DNA from: Megamerina dolium
Taxonomy: Eukaryota > Arthropoda > Insecta > Diptera > Megamerinidae
Direction: 5' to 3'
Assembly: GCA_963854835.1 (NCBI GenBank)
Contig: OY978525.1
Span: forward strand, 120,091,240 to 120,155,239
DNA length: 64,000 bases
This document shows, one piece after another, positions 60,803 to 64,000 of this stretch. A program made the translations under genes and the position numbers. The stretch's first letter is position 1; each line of letters begins with the position of its first letter. Below the pieces are notes generated by a model, which saw nothing but the letters and a program-made list of their open reading frames with translations, searched no databases and was not told where the DNA came from.

Positions 60803-61865
60803 GCAGCAGCAGCAGAGGTTGGCATTTTAGGTGCAATCGATGTAATTGTTGCCGGTATTGCTGGCAATTTAATTTGCATTGTTGTTCCAGCAATTGTTTG
60901 CTGTATCGGTTGCAATTGCAAATGTTGCAGATGTTGGCTTTGTTCCAATAGCAATTGCTGTTGCTGCTGCAGCTGCTGTTTTTGTTGTTGTTGCTTGCGC
61001 AATTGTTGCTTATTATACAAAGTACGCCTTTTTCCACGTCTTGTCTTGTCATCGCAAGCCCTACCGCCAGCCATTGATCGTGTTGCTGTTGTACTCGAAT
61101 TTTCAGCAGCTGCCTGTTTCGTTGTTGCTGCCGCTGTCGTCAGTAGATCATCATCATCTTCACTATTATTACCATCATTCGTCTCGTCGTAATCATGTGG
61201 TTGCCGTTGTTGTTGTTGTTGCTGATCATCAGCAAGAATATCTTCGAATTCTTCCTCATTCTCAATTTTGACAGCATCGAATGCCCACGACATTGGACTA
61301 GATAATTTCAAATCATAATTGAATTCTGTTTCTGCACCATCATCATCTTCGGTTTGTTGTCCCTCGGCGGCACCACCATCTACACATTCATCATCATCAT
61401 CCTCCACATCGTCATCATCTTCGGCATCATCATCATCATCATCATCATCATCATTTTCATTGTCTTCTTCCTCTTCCTCGTCTTCTTCCTCCTCCATATC
61501 GTCCTCGTTAATCGACGAGTTGCTATTTTCAATCTTAACAATAACTTCTGTCATATTTTCATCAATCGAATCGAGCTCTACGCCAGCCGCTGCCAATGCC
61601 GCAGCCGATACCATACCCACACTGGTTGTGGTGCCACCAGCGCCTCCGCCGCTGATGGCATTTTTCCCACCAGCTCCGGCTGGTGTAATGCAAGCTATTG
61701 TGGTGCGACCAATACTACCGATGCGAGTCATTGTTTGTGTATTCGAATCGATCAATGGCGTCTGCAGACGGGCAACAATTGATGGATGTGATGATATCGT
61801 AGTCTTAGGCACCGATACAATCGGCGGTGGATTGGTGGTAGCTTCATTAGATGTTTGTTGTTGAT
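60181..61865 (-). CDS. lola: lola alternative terminal exon, first variable zinc-finger exon after the common exon
   Basis: The 3' splice site is aactaacacaacag (AG at 61867-61866); junction bases AT give Asp, then QQQTSNEATTNPPP and 560 residues. The spacer has a long Glu/Asp region (about 61375-61510), Ala, Gln and Asn runs. A C2HC finger (CRNCNRNYKWKNSLKCHLKNEC), linker GQPPRYF, and a second finger with C-X3-C and H-X4-C spacing (CSKLC..HSNLKRHLNTKC) are followed by a Gln-rich tail of about 50 residues ending TLILQNSSE. The second finger is thus also C2HC. It is separated from the common exon by 1.8 kb that carries a LINE fragment. Confidence 0.95.
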
Positions 61866-62221
61866 CTGTTGTGTTAGTTCATGTGTATGATGTTAGGTGT
61901 TAGTTTTGTATGTTGATAGTGTTAGTATCCCGTTTGCATATATATAGCGATTTTGTTTTATTGTTTTTTTTTTATAATTTTATTTCGATTGCGTGGAAAG
62001 AGAGAGAAAATTAAAGGTATTAGGAAGGATGCTTGTGTTAGTTTTGAATTTTAAAAATGTATTAGCGTATAATTTCATTTTTTTACTTTTACTTTTGAAT
62101 TGAGGAAAGAAAGTGAGAGATGAAACAGAAGAATCGAAACGAAAAGTATACTGTAAAAGAAATTTAAAAAATAATTAGCATAATAATAAAAAAATAAAAA
62201 GAAATTTACAAAGAATACTAA

Positions 62222-62241
62222 TAATAATAATAATAATAATA
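62222..62241. repeat. (AAT)n microsatellite
   Basis: Short run of aat triplets. Confidence 0.85.
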
Positions 62242-62339
62242 CATTTTATATTAAAATTTAAAAAAATTATCCATAAATAACTACATCATATTTATACTGA
62301 TGCTACTAATATGTGTAAGGTATATTCAGAAGGTATATT

Positions 62340-63300
62340 CCAAAGCAATGCAACAAGAGTTCAACTCTTGAGCTAATATAGTACTGAAAATACTCCCACT
62401 ACGACTCACAGATGATGGAGCCGGAGTGAGAGCATTTGGGCCAGGCGCACGATACTCGGAAACTCTAGGCAAAAACATGACCATCTTTCAAGCGGAAATC
62501 TACGCTATTGACAGTTGCGTCTATTTTAATCTCTCACGTAACTATCGGAACAGAAGAATAGCTATCCTAACTGACAGCCAGGCGGCAATCAAGGCACATA
62601 AATCTCATCAAATTACATCGTATCTGGTGATGGAGTGTCTTGAGAAGCTGAACATCCTGGGTGAAAGCAATCAGGTGTGGATACTATGGGTTCCAGGTCA
62701 CGTGGGAATTACAGAAAACGAAAAGGCAGAACCCCGTTTGTAGGCCCGGAACCATTCGGTGGATTTGGAAAGGGCAACTTCTCCAAAATTTTTAGGAAAG
62801 CAGAAGATATACAAAGGAAGCAATCTACCGGGGTTACTACAATCAAAGTCGTCGCTCTTAGGAACATATAAATAGATTTAAGGATTGTATGAAGCTAAAC
62901 AAGAATAACTTAAGAATCATTACAGGAATTCTGACAGGACATTTTAGGTCGAACTATCACCTGACAAAAACTGGGAATTTACTCTAATGAAAGTTGTAGG
63001 TTTTGCGGGGAGTAGGATGAAATCTCGACACACCTGCTGGAGATGTGCCCCGCACTAATGCGGGGAAACTTAAGAAACACCTAGGTGAACATTTACTAAC
63101 TGATGGGGCAATCAGACTCGGGAATATAGGCGCAATACTACATTTCATAAAGAATGTTGGACTCAAAGAAATACTTTGAACCTGAGATACCACCGAAGTT
63201 TTATCCCTTACCCAACTGGGCCCTCTTTGAGCCAACCTGTGGATTTTATAAATGACACTATCTTTGTTTGTTTTATTTTCGCAACCTCTGAGAAGCCACC
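62340..63300 (+). mobile_element. 5'-truncated non-LTR retrotransposon (RNase H and C-terminal knuckle)
   Basis: The plus strand, i.e. antisense to lola, encodes an RNase H domain then a C-terminal zinc-knuckle region of an I/LOA-type LINE. The 3' end near 63240-63300 follows ttgagccaacctgtggattt. It is 5'-truncated, as usual for LINE insertions, and its left edge is approximate. Confidence 0.7.
62426..63130 (+). pseudogene. LINE RNase H / C-terminal domain pseudogene
   Basis: The first frame (to 62743) contains the RNase H core: FQAEIYAIDSCVYF (catalytic Glu), AILTDSQAAIKAHKS (catalytic Asp) and VWILWVPGHVGITENEKAE. The TDGS block with the first Asp is shortened to TDDGAG, and the last Asp is lost to a frameshift after NEKAE. 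The other frame continues FVGPEPFGGFGKGN. Further on, NNLRIITGILTGHF and SCRFCGE.ETSTHLLEMCPAL show the C-terminal knuckle. Multiple stops and frameshifts make it non-functional. Confidence 0.8.
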
Positions 63301-63631
63301 AAGAAAAGCCGTTCCGAATGCAGTGAGCCTAATGTGACGTTAAATTCTTAGTTTTTTAAAGGCGAATTACAGAATATCAAAGTACTTGGTACTTTGGAAT
63401 GAAAAAGTGAAATTATCACGAAATTTTTGGATTTTTATATCAACTCCTTCATATTTCTTACTTATTATTTATTACTAATAATTTCTACTATTAATCTAAT
63501 ATAATATTAATAAACCAAAGGAATAATTACAAAAAAAAAAAAAATAAAAATAATAAATATTTAATCGAAAAAAAAAAAATTGAAATTTCTTAAAAAACGG
63601 AATAACCGAAAGGAGAGAAAGAAAAAAATAC
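63301..63631. other. lola intron directly downstream of the common exon
   Basis: AT-rich; no feature other than the 5' splice site of the common exon (g|gtattttt at 63632/63631). Confidence 0.5.
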
Positions 63632-63844
63632 CTGAACAATTGTCTTGTATAGATTTTTCCAATATTGATTTATCAGCCAACATTAACCAATTACGCACAC
63701 GTATACGCGATTCGGATGCGGGCGTTGAGTGTTTTTCTAATGGAGGAGTATTATTTTTGGCATTATTCACAATTGTGTCCTTACAATTGGGATTTGTTGT
63801 TGTGACATTATTAGCCTGATTTAGCAATTTTTCATTTTCGCCAC
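63632..63844 (-). CDS. lola: lola last common coding exon (shared by all isoforms)
   Basis: The 213-nt exon begins after ttctcatttcag (AG at 63846-63845) with two bases GT completing a split codon and reads GENEKLLNQANNVTT, then STPASESRIRVRNWLML and ADKSILEKSIQDNCS. It ends in the first base G of the next split codon at donor cag|gtattt. The R-I-R-V-R-N-W-L-M-L segment is the end of the invariant part of Lola that links the BTB domain to the variable tails. All eight certain terminal exons in the window supply the two bases needed here. The BTB-coding exons lie beyond the right edge. Confidence 0.9.
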
Positions 63845-64000
63845 CTGAAATGAGAATATAAAGAATATAATAATCAGAATTATTGGATTTAAATGATCAT
63901 ATATGCAATGTATTTTTGTATTTTTATTTTAATTTTTTCAATACCAAAAATCGTTTTGTACTTATAGGTATTTATTAATTTTTTATTTTCCAGAAGCTTT
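63845..64000. other. intron between lola common exons
   Basis: AT-rich; includes the branch/pyrimidine region of the 63844 acceptor. The upstream common exons are outside the window. Confidence 0.6.

Noticed and set aside
60133..61864. Several long plus-strand frames (Leu-, Ser- or Ile-rich)
   Set aside because: Antisense of the Gln/Asp/Asn triplet repeats in the lola exon at 60181-61865.

Overview
The window reads as AT-rich nuclear DNA of a higher fly (Cyclorrhapha, Diptera). The grounds are a recognisable 3' half of the lola (longitudinals lacking) locus with its battery of alternative zinc-finger terminal exons, compact dipteran-style introns, abundant CAA/CAG and TTG trinucleotide runs, and Tc1/mariner, Jockey/I-type LINE and tRNA-derived SINE debris. 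Species cannot be fixed from sequence alone; a non-Drosophila schizophoran such as a tephritid is my guess.

Layout. Bases 1-870 hold broken transposon pieces (a mariner cut by the window edge and a LINE fragment). A compact gene pair follows: translin (trsn, minus strand, 4425-3365, five coding exons, 239 codons) and, divergently, a peflin-type penta-EF-hand gene (plus strand, 5603-6526, four coding exons, 197 codons). About 6.5-16 kb is gene-poor and rich in mobile DNA: two foldback elements, a long-TIR mariner derivative, SINEs in both orientations and an almost complete but dead irritans-type mariner.

From 16.1 kb to the right edge the window is lola, transcribed on the minus strand. The last exon common to all isoforms lies at 63844-63632 and ends in a single G of a split codon. 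Downstream are eight clear zinc-finger terminal exons (at 61.9-60.2, 56.3-55.0, 43.3-42.7, 40.7-39.3, 36.0-35.4, 34.7-34.0, 30.3-30.0 and 17.9-16.1 kb). Every one has a 3' splice site that supplies exactly two bases to complete that codon, so each can be joined in frame to the same BTB-containing N-terminus (not in this window). In Drosophila this arrangement produces about 20 Lola transcription factors that share a BTB domain and differ in their C2HC/C2H2 finger pair; some are assembled by trans-splicing.

Using the same splice-phase rule on the apparently empty 12-kb interval between 43 and 55 kb and elsewhere, I find several further candidate terminal exons without complete zinc fingers, including a two-exon tail at 44.5-44.7 kb and an exon at 57.3 kb that encodes only the first half of a lola-type finger. 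They are predictions from splice signals and reading frame only.

Interspersed in lola introns and 3' regions are a defective Tc1 element (21426-23022), a cluster of tRNA-headed SINEs (24.5-25.3 and 27.5-28.1 kb), a 1.4-kb TIR element made of roughly 352-bp internal repeats (31.7-33.1 kb), three copies of a small foldback family, long (AT)n tracts and a LINE RNase H fragment in the last common intron.
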